From assembly GCA_020024465.1 (NCBI GenBank), contig JAHHTT010000060.1, forward strand, positions 1 through 12,971: a stretch of 12,971 nucleotides of DNA, written 5' to 3'. Position numbers and translations under genes: made by a program. The stretch comes from Odoribacter sp. Its GTDB lineage: Bacteria > Bacteroidota > Bacteroidia > Bacteroidales > Marinifilaceae. Shown here one piece after another: positions 6,571 to 12,971 of the stretch; position 1 is the first letter of the stretch, and the number at the start of each line of letters is the position of its first letter. A model generated the notes under the pieces. It made no database searches and had not been told where the DNA came from. It saw nothing but the letters and a program-made list of their open reading frames with translations.

Positions 6571-8358
6571 TTATTCATCTGAGAAATGCTGCAATACTCT
6601 ACGGTAGGTATTAAATATTTTTGCTTTAGAAACAAAACCGATATAACGTCCATCTTCTATTACTGGCAAGTTCCACGCTTTCGTATCTTCAAATTTCTTC
6701 ATCACTAAATCCATCGAATCAGTTACATCCACTATCGTTGGTGGAGTAGTCATAAAATCGCGAACAAATGTTTTACCGTATAAATCCTGATTAAACATCA
6801 CTTTACGGATATCATCCAATAACACAATCCCTAATAAAGCATCGTCTCCATCTATCACAGGAAAAATATTACGACTTGAACGAGATACCCTCTTTACCAA
6901 ATCCCCCAAAGTAGCATCAACAGGAACAGTCTGTAAATCTGTTTCAATTACTTTATTCAGCTTCATAAGTGTCAGCACAGCCTTATCTTTATTATGAGTA
7001 ATCAAATCACCCTTCATAGCCAAACGACGCGCATAAATAGAATAAGGTTCCATTCCTCTCCCAGTTAAATGAGCAGTCACCGAAGTTATCATTAACGGTA
7101 CCAATAAACTATAACCTCCTGTTATCTCTGCAATCAAAAACATCGCAGTCAAAGGAGAATTCATCACTCCTGACATCACTCCTGCCATTCCTGCCAATAC
7201 AAAATAACTCACCGGTACATGCACGATACCTGTCATATTTATCAAAGTTGCAATTAAATAGCCTGTAACACCACCTGTAAACAAACTCGGAGCAAATACA
7301 CCACCAACACCTCCACTACCATTAGTTAAAGCAGTTGCCACTACTTTTATAAATATCAAAGCCACCACATAGAAGACTATAACATACCAATGTGTACGAA
7401 AATCAAAAAAGTAAGTATTATTTAATAAAGTATCTCCATTATCATTTAAAAGAGCAGATAAAGAAGTATAGCCTTCACCATATAACGGAGGAAAAACATA
7501 GATCAACAAACCTAACAGAGCTCCACCTATAAGAATACACTTGAAATTATTTTGAAATCCTGCTATCCATTTCTCTATACGCAAATTCATTCGTATAAAA
7601 TAAACAGAAACCAACCCACACATAATACCTAATAAAATATAGTAAGGAACATTTGCCAAAGCAAAGTGAGATTGTACGGCAAATTCTAAAACGACCCCTT
7701 CTCCCATCAAAAAATAGACAATCACATACGAAGAAATGGCTGAAATCATTAGCGGAATAAGAAATGTCATTGTCAAATCAAGCATCAATACTTCCATTGT
7801 AAATACAATCCCGGCAATCGGTGCTTTAAAAATACCAGCAATCGCTCCCGCAGCTCCACAACCTATCATCAATGTCATTACTTTATAGTTCATTCTGAAA
7901 AAACGAGCTAAATTTGAACCAATAGATGCTCCTGTCAAAACAATTGTTGCCTCTGTTCCTACAGATCCTCCAAAACCTATTGTAATTGTACTGGCAATCA
8001 TAGACGAATAGTTGTTATGAGACTTAATCATACTATTTTGTCTCGAAATTGCATACAACACCTTCGTCACCCCATGACTGATATCCTCTCTCACAAAATA
8101 TTTCACAAAAAGAGACGTCAATAATATACCAATAAATGGATATACAAAAAACAAAAGACTTCCGCTATCTATTTGAAGACGTTCTGTAAAAAATTGATGT
8201 GTAAAATGAACGGAACTTTTCAAAAATACTCCCGCTAAACCAGTGACAATACCCACTAATAAACTGAGGATTATAATAAAATTTCTCTCCTTGATATATC
8301 GCACTCGCCAACTCAGAAAACGCGTGTACAAATTATTCCACCAAAATGCTTCAAACAT
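6571..8358 (-). CDS. ClC-family chloride transporter/channel with C-terminal CBS pair
   Basis: This 595-aa inner-membrane protein has a ClC membrane domain (about residues 25-445) and two CBS domains (about 466-520 and 533-588) that probably bind nucleotides and regulate it. Visible ClC features are the gating loop GSVGTEATIV with the external glutamate E136, the GGVGGVFAPSLFTGG selectivity stretch (349-363) and the pore tyrosine Y439 in EPYSIYARR. Two positions differ from E. coli ClC: the first selectivity loop reads ISHGVTK rather than GSGIPE (His at the usual Ser), and the 'FTMEVLML' segment has V190 where the proton-relay glutamate (E203 in E. coli) is expected. It is the last gene of the nnr-DUF4831-clc set, 15 bp after the DUF4831 stop. 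Whether it is an exchanger or a channel cannot be settled here. Confidence 0.93.
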   Translation of the reverse strand: MFEAFWWNNLYTRFLSWRVRYIKERNFIIILSLLVGIVTGLAGVFLKSSVHFTHQFFTERLQIDSGSLLFFVYPFIGILLTSLFVKYFVREDISHGVTKVLYAISRQNSMIKSHNNYSSMIASTITIGFGGSVGTEATIVLTGASIGSNLARFFRMNYKVMTLMIGCGAAGAIAGIFKAPIAGIVFTMEVLMLDLTMTFLIPLMISAISSYVIVYFLMGEGVVLEFAVQSHFALANVPYYILLGIMCGLVSVYFIRMNLRIEKWIAGFQNNFKCILIGGALLGLLIYVFPPLYGEGYTSLSALLNDNGDTLLNNTYFFDFRTHWYVIVFYVVALIFIKVVATALTNGSGGVGGVFAPSLFTGGVTGYLIATLINMTGIVHVPVSYFVLAGMAGVMSGVMNSPLTAMFLIAEITGGYSLLVPLMITSVTAHLTGRGMEPYSIYARRLAMKGDLITHNKDKAVLTLMKLNKVIETDLQTVPVDATLGDLVKRVSRSSRNIFPVIDGDDALLGIVLLDDIRKVMFNQDLYGKTFVRDFMTTPPTIVDVTDSMDLVMKKFEDTKAWNLPVIEDGRYIGFVSKAKIFNTYRRVLQHFSDE

Positions 8359-8373
8359 ATATAATTCAACTAT

Positions 8374-9498
8374 TTACTTCTTCTTTATACTCTTCAGTGA
8401 ACCATATTGCGGATAAAATTCCAAAGACAATCCTTCATTACTAATTACATCTAATGGAAAGCGCTTTATCTCACCTAATTGCGGAACAATGGTTTCCATT
8501 TTCATCAAAACCTTTTTACCAAACAATAGCTGCAACTTACCAATGGCAGGAACGCGATAAAAAACTCCGGCAACATTACTTTCTCCATCAACAAGTGTTG
8601 AAGCTGGAATGGTAATATCAGTTACTTGCAGAAAATATGCTGCAGCAGAAACATTTTTAGAATCTGTGATTCCGTCTTGTTCTGAAAAACGGAATGCTAA
8701 AATCGGTTCATCAGCCTTTATTGGAGTACAATATACTATCTTTTTTATCCTATTAACTATTTTTTTCCCCATAAACAAGCTCAAATAATTAGCTTCCATC
8801 TGTGCATATTCGTTAAGAATTATTTCCAAAGATTTGCCATCAGACACATTATTGTCAGCATTCAGCAAACGCACCCGCTCAGACCTGATACGAAAAATTT
8901 CACTAACAGCCTCTTTTACGTTATCAAGCTCTGTTTTGCGAGTATAACGAATAATCGGATCCCAAATTTTTTTCATCTCTCCATCCACCTCTTGAAAAGT
9001 ATAGTTTGTATCCAACACTTCTTTCAAATAGTTATAAGTATTTAGCTTAGTAATATCTATCGCTTCCGTATCATTCTTTTCTGCATTATGATACTTCAGT
9101 ATATCATAATTGCCAACGATTTCTCCATTTCCACCGCCAACTCCTGCTAAAAAACCTTCAGCACTCAGAGACAATGATATCGGCCAATAATCAGATGAAG
9201 TCGCAACCGAATACATCGCCTTTTCATCTGGCAAGAATTGAGGAGATACCTGAATATCTGTTATTTTCCAACGCTCTGTTGTCTCCACGATTTCAGGTAT
9301 TAGACTCAATTCTTTCTCGGCATATTTCCCAAAAGGTCCTGGAATATAGTGAATGTGATCCATTGTTACCTCAAGTTTATAAACTACTTTAGGTAAACAA
9401 TAATTTACATTGACTACCGTTGAAATTTCTCTTTTTTTCTGCGCAAAAACCTGCACTACAAGTGCACTTATCACTAACAGAATTAATGTTCTCTTCAT
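8374..9498 (-). CDS. DUF4831-family secreted protein
   Basis: This 374-aa protein starts with a clear signal peptide: MKR, a hydrophobic run LILLVISALVVQV, and a likely signal peptidase I site at FA-Q (after residue 19). No lipobox cysteine is present, so export to the periplasm is likely. The following sequence (YKLEVTMDHIHYIPGPFGKYAEKEL, then a WKITDIQVSPQFLPDEKAMY block) matches what I recall of DUF4831, a Bacteroidetes family of unknown function. The C-terminal part repeats strand-rich, ligand-binding-like text (GVFYRVPAIGKLQLLFGKKVL). Its start lies 3 bp from the nnr stop and its stop 15 bp from the clc start, so it is co-transcribed with both. No catalytic motif is evident. Confidence 0.82.
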   Translation of the reverse strand: MKRTLILLVISALVVQVFAQKKREISTVVNVNYCLPKVVYKLEVTMDHIHYIPGPFGKYAEKELSLIPEIVETTERWKITDIQVSPQFLPDEKAMYSVATSSDYWPISLSLSAEGFLAGVGGGNGEIVGNYDILKYHNAEKNDTEAIDITKLNTYNYLKEVLDTNYTFQEVDGEMKKIWDPIIRYTRKTELDNVKEAVSEIFRIRSERVRLLNADNNVSDGKSLEIILNEYAQMEANYLSLFMGKKIVNRIKKIVYCTPIKADEPILAFRFSEQDGITDSKNVSAAAYFLQVTDITIPASTLVDGESNVAGVFYRVPAIGKLQLLFGKKVLMKMETIVPQLGEIKRFPLDVISNEGLSLEFYPQYGSLKSIKKK

Positions 9499-9501
9499 AT
9501 C

Positions 9502-10989
9502 TTATCTATTTTCTATTCTTTTCCATGCAAGTCCCATTTTGTGTGCCAACATACCAGATGTAATACCTCGAAACCCATAATTTTCTACCAAAATATCTGC
9601 AACCAAACCATGTGCAAAAACACCAATCCTTGCAACATCTAACATATTCAATCCATTAGCCGCTAAAGCAAGCAATACCCCAGTCAACACATCCCCACAT
9701 CCTCCTTTTGCCATACCCGGATTACCGCTCATATTAAAGAAAATCTTTCCTTCAGGTGTTACCACAACAGAATATGCCCCTTTTAATACAAGATATACTT
9801 TATATTGTTTTGCAAAAATGGTTAATTTATTTAATCTAACAAAATCATTTGCACATTTTCCTACCAATCTCTCAAATTCTTTCACATGTGGAGTCAATAG
9901 ACTCCCTGCCGGTAAATAATCCAATAATTCAGGATACATGGCTAATATATTTAATGCATCTGCATCCAAAATCAACGGACCTTTCCAAATATGCAGCAAA
10001 TTTCTAAATTTCTCCATAGTATTCTGATTTTGCCCTATCCCCGGTCCTATCGCTACTGCACTATATTTATCCAAATCATCAAGTTCTATATCCATTACTG
10101 CTTCAGGAACTGCCACTTGTAAGATATTCACACAATCTGCAGGAACATGACAATGCAACACTCCGACACCGGAATGCAAAGCACCGTTCGCAGCAAGAAT
10201 TGCAGCGCCCATCATCCCATAACTACCGGCAACCAGCAAACCTCGTCCGTTTATGCCTTTATGGTCAAATCTACCAGGAGAAGGCAATAATTCTTGTACT
10301 GACTGTAATGATGTGCATACCCCTTGCGGTTGTGCAACCTCAGTTTTCAAATTTATATCCAAAACAGACCATTCTCCAACATATAAAGCATTAGCTGGCA
10401 ATAAAAATGATAATTTAGGAAATTGAAACGTATAAGTATAATCAGCTCTAACTATAGAAGTCAAATCATTCTCTGAATTGTCCTCGCCCATCAATCCGGA
10501 TGGCATATCAACCGCATATACGATATTCGGCAGTTCATTCAGCCGATGAATCATTTCTGCTATCAGACCTTTTGCAGGACGATTCAAACCAGAACCTAAA
10601 ATTGCATCTATCAATACGGCATCCGTACATGGATTCCATCGTTCAGGCTGTTCAACGACAGTTGTTTTTCCTCCAATATCCTTCCATAATACGCGATTTT
10701 TTTCACAGTCTTTACTAACTCCATGCTCAGATGCCAAGGAAACAACTTCCACTTCCATTCCTCTCTTATACAACATTCTAGCTATTGCATATCCATCACC
10801 TCCATTATTACCATAACCGGCAACAATCACCACCGGCACTTTATTTTTCATGTTCGCGATAAAAAAATCAGTCCAAATCCGAGCTGCTCTTTCCATCAAC
10901 TCCCACGAATTTATTTTCTCATAATCAATAGTATAACTATCCATCAAAGAGACATCCGCAGTTCGATATATTTTATTTAACTTTTCCAT
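9502..10989 (-). CDS. nnr: Bifunctional NAD(P)H-hydrate epimerase / ADP-dependent dehydratase
   Basis: This 495-aa cytoplasmic enzyme repairs damaged (hydrated) NADH and NADPH. The N-terminal epimerase domain (about 1-215, YjeF_N) interconverts R- and S-NAD(P)HX and carries GYGNNGGDGYAIARML (58-73), DAILGSGLNRP (128-138) and VDMPSGL (160-166). The C-terminal dehydratase domain (about 230-495, ribokinase-like) uses ADP to remove water from S-NAD(P)HX. It shows RFDHKGINGRGLLVAGS, GPGIGQNQNT, LDADALNILA, LTPHVKEFERLVG and the nucleotide-binding GNPGMAKGGCGDVLTG with the catalytic aspartate kept. Compared with the common form GNPGMATGG(S/T)GDVLTG, Lys and Cys replace two residues. Length matches the fused form. 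It leads the nnr-DUF4831-clc set and faces the POT transporter gene across a 95-bp divergent region. Confidence 0.96.
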   Translation of the reverse strand: MEKLNKIYRTADVSLMDSYTIDYEKINSWELMERAARIWTDFFIANMKNKVPVVIVAGYGNNGGDGYAIARMLYKRGMEVEVVSLASEHGVSKDCEKNRVLWKDIGGKTTVVEQPERWNPCTDAVLIDAILGSGLNRPAKGLIAEMIHRLNELPNIVYAVDMPSGLMGEDNSENDLTSIVRADYTYTFQFPKLSFLLPANALYVGEWSVLDINLKTEVAQPQGVCTSLQSVQELLPSPGRFDHKGINGRGLLVAGSYGMMGAAILAANGALHSGVGVLHCHVPADCVNILQVAVPEAVMDIELDDLDKYSAVAIGPGIGQNQNTMEKFRNLLHIWKGPLILDADALNILAMYPELLDYLPAGSLLTPHVKEFERLVGKCANDFVRLNKLTIFAKQYKVYLVLKGAYSVVVTPEGKIFFNMSGNPGMAKGGCGDVLTGVLLALAANGLNMLDVARIGVFAHGLVADILVENYGFRGITSGMLAHKMGLAWKRIENR

Positions 10990-11036
10990 AACAAGAACTC
11001 AATCGTTTTCTGCTTCTAAAAGTAAGGAAATTTAAT

Positions 11037-11044
11037 TACATTTG
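11037..11044 (+). promoter_or_regulatory. Putative promoter -7 element for the POT transporter gene
   Basis: TACATTTG matches TAnnTTTG exactly, about 40 bp before the transporter ATG at 11085, so transcription would begin near 11051. No good TTG is found 19 bp upstream. On the other strand, TACTTTTA (11024-11017) is one base off the consensus and may be the -7 element for nnr, which would make the two promoters back to back in a 95-bp space. Confidence 0.5.
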
Positions 11045-11084
11045 TGTCCGTTCTGAAGTCAATATTAACTTAAATAATTAATCT

Positions 11085-12644
11085 ATGTTTAAAAATCATC
11101 CTAAGGGCTTACTTACAGCAGCTTTGAGTAACATGGGAGAACGCTTCGGCTACTACATTATGAATGCTGTATTGGTATTGTTCCTATGTTCTAAATTTGG
11201 TTTGAGTGAAGCTGCCAGTGGCACTATTTACTCTTTTTTTTATGCCGGTATTTATATTTTAAGCCTCATTGGAGGTCTTATTGCAGACCGTACACAAAAC
11301 TACAAAGGAACCATCAAGACAGGTTTGATCATCATGGCAGCAGGATATGTCATCCTATCCATACCCATCCTCGCCACTGCTGAAAACACCACTTGGTTAC
11401 TGACTCTTACTTGTGTTGCCTTGTTTATGATTGCTTTCGGTAATGGTTTGTTCAAAGGTAACTTACAGGCAATCGTAGGTCAGATGTATGACAACTTTGA
11501 GGCAGATGCAGCTAAAAAAGGTCCAGAAGCCCTCAAAATCGCAAAAAACAGACGCGACTCTGGTTTCCAAATTTTCTACGTATTCATAAATGTAGGTGGT
11601 TTGATTGCTCCATTTGTTGCTCCATTGTTACGTGAATGGTGGTTAGGTACAAACGGATTAGCTTACAATGCTCAACTTCCTGCCCTTTGTCACGAATACA
11701 TCAATAACGCTACTGCCATTGCTCCAGAGGCTCTTGCTAATCTGAAAGAACTCATGACCGCTGCTGGTGGAAGCATTAACGACCTGACAGCATCTTGTAG
11801 TCAGTATCTGCAATTCTTCAATGAAGGAATCCACTATTCATTTATTGCATCTGTTGTTGCCATGTTTATTTCTTTGGTTATCTTCTTCGTATCTCAGAGA
11901 AGCTTCCCAACTCCAGCAAAGAAAATTGCAACACAAAGCGTAACCTATACTGCAGAAGAAAAAGCTGCAATGGCAAAAGAAATCAAACAACGTATGTATG
12001 CATTGTTTGCAGTATTAGGTATAGTGATCTTTTTCTGGTTCTCTTTTCACCAAAATGGAATGTCACTTTCTTTCTTTGCTCGCGACTTTGTTGATTCTTC
12101 TGCTGTTGCTCCTGAAGTATGGCAAGCTATCAACCCATTCTTCGTAATTGTTTTGACTCCTATTATTATGGCTATCTTTGGCTCTCTTGCAAGACGTGGC
12201 AAAGAAATCAGTACTCCCCGCAAAATTGCTATTGGTATGTTTATCGCAGGATTGGCTTTCCTATTCCTTGCTATATTCTCTATATTTAAAGGTTATCCGT
12301 CTGCAGAAACTTTCAAAAATCTGCCCATTGCAGAACAAATGGCCTCCAAAGCACATTGGTGGATTTTAATTGCTACTTATTTCTTCCTTACTGTAGCTGA
12401 ATTGTTCATTTCACCGCTTGGTTTGTCATTCGTATCAAAAGTTGCTCCTAAAAGTATGCTCGGTCTGTGTCAAGGCTTATGGTTGGCAGCAACAGCAATC
12501 GGTAATTTATTGTTATGGATAGGACCCCTTATGTATAATGCATGGCCTATTTGGCAATGTTGGACTGTATTTCTCGTTGTATGCCTCGTATCCATGAGTG
12601 TAATGTTGGGAATGGTAAAATGGCTGGAAAAAGTCACAAAATAA
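11085..12644 (+). CDS. POT/PTR2-family peptide transporter (proton-coupled MFS)
   Basis: This 519-aa inner-membrane protein has about 12-14 predicted membrane segments and belongs to the proton-dependent oligopeptide transporter family, which takes up di- and tripeptides. Landmarks are the N-terminal GERFGYY (18-24), the MFS loop GGLIADR (63-69), the FGNGLFKGNLQAIVGQMY segment in helix 4 (family GtGg-iKpn), the PTR2 signature FYVFINVGGLIAP after RRDSGFQI, and the C-terminal AELFISPLGLSFVSKVAP. The first helix motif, usually ExxERFxYY, has Asn (N16) in place of the first glutamate while E19 and R20 are kept. A region around 190-240 forms a long periplasmic or inter-bundle loop. It is monocistronic: its own promoter motif lies upstream and a strong terminator follows 18 bp after the stop. 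Confidence 0.9.
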   Translation: MFKNHPKGLLTAALSNMGERFGYYIMNAVLVLFLCSKFGLSEAASGTIYSFFYAGIYILSLIGGLIADRTQNYKGTIKTGLIIMAAGYVILSIPILATAENTTWLLTLTCVALFMIAFGNGLFKGNLQAIVGQMYDNFEADAAKKGPEALKIAKNRRDSGFQIFYVFINVGGLIAPFVAPLLREWWLGTNGLAYNAQLPALCHEYINNATAIAPEALANLKELMTAAGGSINDLTASCSQYLQFFNEGIHYSFIASVVAMFISLVIFFVSQRSFPTPAKKIATQSVTYTAEEKAAMAKEIKQRMYALFAVLGIVIFFWFSFHQNGMSLSFFARDFVDSSAVAPEVWQAINPFFVIVLTPIIMAIFGSLARRGKEISTPRKIAIGMFIAGLAFLFLAIFSIFKGYPSAETFKNLPIAEQMASKAHWWILIATYFFLTVAELFISPLGLSFVSKVAPKSMLGLCQGLWLAATAIGNLLLWIGPLMYNAWPIWQCWTVFLVVCLVSMSVMLGMVKWLEKVTK

Positions 12645-12662
12645 AAATCACTAAAAACTCTG

Positions 12663-12698
12663 AAAATATCCGGGTGTATCTACATCCGGATATTTTTT
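12663..12698 (+). terminator. Intrinsic terminator of the POT transporter gene
   Basis: Arm AAAATATCCGGGTGTA (12663-12678) pairs with TACATCCGGATATTTT (12681-12696), including one G-T pair, across a two-base centre. The right arm runs into a T tract. It begins 18 bp after the transporter stop. The arms are close to symmetric, so it could also act on the opposite strand. Confidence 0.88.
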
Positions 12699-12722
12699 AT
12701 AATCTTTATTACATCAAACCCA

Positions 12723-12878
12723 GTGACTACTTATACTCTGCGGGCACTTGCAAATACAGGATCAATCGGAATATTGCATTATCTTTATGATGATGAAACA
12801 TTGGGAGAATGCAAGCAAATAAATAATTCTGACGAACATATAAAAAAGTTTCATGTTCTTATTGGATATACAAAATAA
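12723..12878 (+). CDS. Possible 51-aa small ORF upstream of tRNA-Gln (uncertain)
   Basis: An open frame starting at GTG (12723) reads VTTYTLRALANTGSIGIL, then HYLYDDETLGECKQINNSDE, and ends at TAA (12878). Its composition is protein-like and it fills most of the space between a terminator and the tRNA promoter. There is no clear promoter, no ATG start, and its last codons overlap the tRNA promoter -33 region. I do not recognise a family. It may be the tail of a deleted gene, since the frame is open upstream to near 12699, or it may be chance. Confidence 0.25.
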   Translation: MTTYTLRALANTGSIGILHYLYDDETLGECKQINNSDEHIKKFHVLIGYTK

Positions 12879-12891
12879 ATAGCTACTTTTG
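12862..12891 (+). promoter_or_regulatory. Bacteroidetes-type promoter for tRNA-Gln
   Basis: TTG (12862-12864), exactly 19 bp, then TACTTTTG (12884-12891) is a full match to TTG-N19-TAnnTTTG. Transcription should start near 12898, giving a short 5' leader before the mature tRNA end at about 12917. Confidence 0.78.
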
Positions 12892-12916
12892 TGCCGTCAA
12901 AATAAAGCAACCATAT

Positions 12917-12971
12917 TGTTCAATGGTGTAATGGCAGCACAACAGATTCTGGTCCTGTTTGTCCAGGTTCG
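12917..12971 (+). tRNA. tRNA-Gln (anticodon CTG), truncated by the window end
   Basis: The acceptor 5' strand TGTTCAA (12917-12923) is followed by a D arm GTGT/GCAC (12926-12940). The anticodon stem is ACAGA/CCTGT around the loop TTCTGGT, with anticodon CTG at 12949-12951 and the conserved U before it. After a short variable loop the T arm begins CCAGGTTCG and is cut at base 12971. U1 at the 5' end fits tRNA-Gln. The fifth anticodon-stem pair next to the loop is A-C rather than Watson-Crick. The 3' half is outside the window. Confidence 0.88.

Noticed and set aside
9174..9392. A (+) strand 72-codon open frame opposite the DUF4831 gene
   Set aside because: It is a shadow of the DUF4831 reading frame with no promoter and no protein-like features of its own.
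10200..10980. Three (+) strand open frames of 64-85 codons opposite nnr
   Set aside because: They lie antisense inside a well-supported nnr gene, have no family resemblance and are His/Ser/Ile-rich, as expected for complementary-strand shadows.
12542..12790. An 82-codon (+) open frame overlapping the transporter end and the terminator
   Set aside because: It reads through the terminator hairpin in a different frame from the transporter and has no recognisable domain; it is most likely accidental.
1..12971. CRISPR array or other tandem repeat
   Set aside because: No regularly spaced repeats were seen by eye on either strand.
12917..12971. tRNA as an integration site for a mobile element
   Set aside because: The 3' half of the tRNA, where attachment sites usually lie, is outside the window, and no integrase is present inside it.

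Overview
The window looks like ordinary chromosomal DNA from a member of the Bacteroidales (Bacteroides, Phocaeicola or a close relative). The evidence is low-GC coding sequence, A-rich start regions without Shine-Dalgarno sites, at least two textbook Bacteroidetes promoters (TTG, 19 bp, TAnnTTTG), and protein families typical of that group (DUF2795, DUF4831, a CBS-containing ClC next to a bifunctional Nnr). I do not assign a species.

Layout. Bases 1-2240 hold an AraC-family regulator followed, on the same strand behind its own promoter, by an iron-dependent (group III) alcohol dehydrogenase. Bases 2339-5662 hold a close-packed (+) strand set: a YbaK-type aminoacyl-tRNA deacylase, a small nitroreductase, and a short UvrA paralogue (UvrA2 type) lacking the UvrB-binding domain. 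Bases about 5687-5947 hold the decayed 3' end of an IS3-family insertion sequence, with a recognisable right inverted repeat, at the junction between the (+) genes and a block of (-) genes. Bases 5994-10989 are read leftwards: nnr (NAD(P)HX epimerase/dehydratase), a secreted DUF4831 protein and a ClC chloride transporter or channel form a tight operon, and a small acidic DUF2795 protein has its own promoter further left. Bases 11085-12644 encode a POT-family (peptide/proton symporter-like) transporter ending in a strong hairpin terminator. The window closes with a tRNA-Gln(CTG) gene, cut by the window edge, behind a perfect Bacteroidetes promoter.

How the genes may work together. The AraC/ADH pair suggests regulated aldehyde/alcohol redox metabolism. 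The YbaK-nitroreductase-UvrA2 set combines translation proofreading, flavin reduction of xenobiotics and a DNA-damage or drug-tolerance ATPase, so a shared stress role is possible but unproven. The Nnr-DUF4831-ClC operon couples cofactor repair with an anion transporter for no obvious reason.

I found no convincing new defence system, phage, CRISPR array or integrative element. The most useful second looks are the residue substitutions in the ClC (internal proton glutamate replaced by valine) and the POT transporter (first glutamate of ExxERF replaced by asparagine), the IS3 relic, and two short cryptic coding traces in intergenic DNA.
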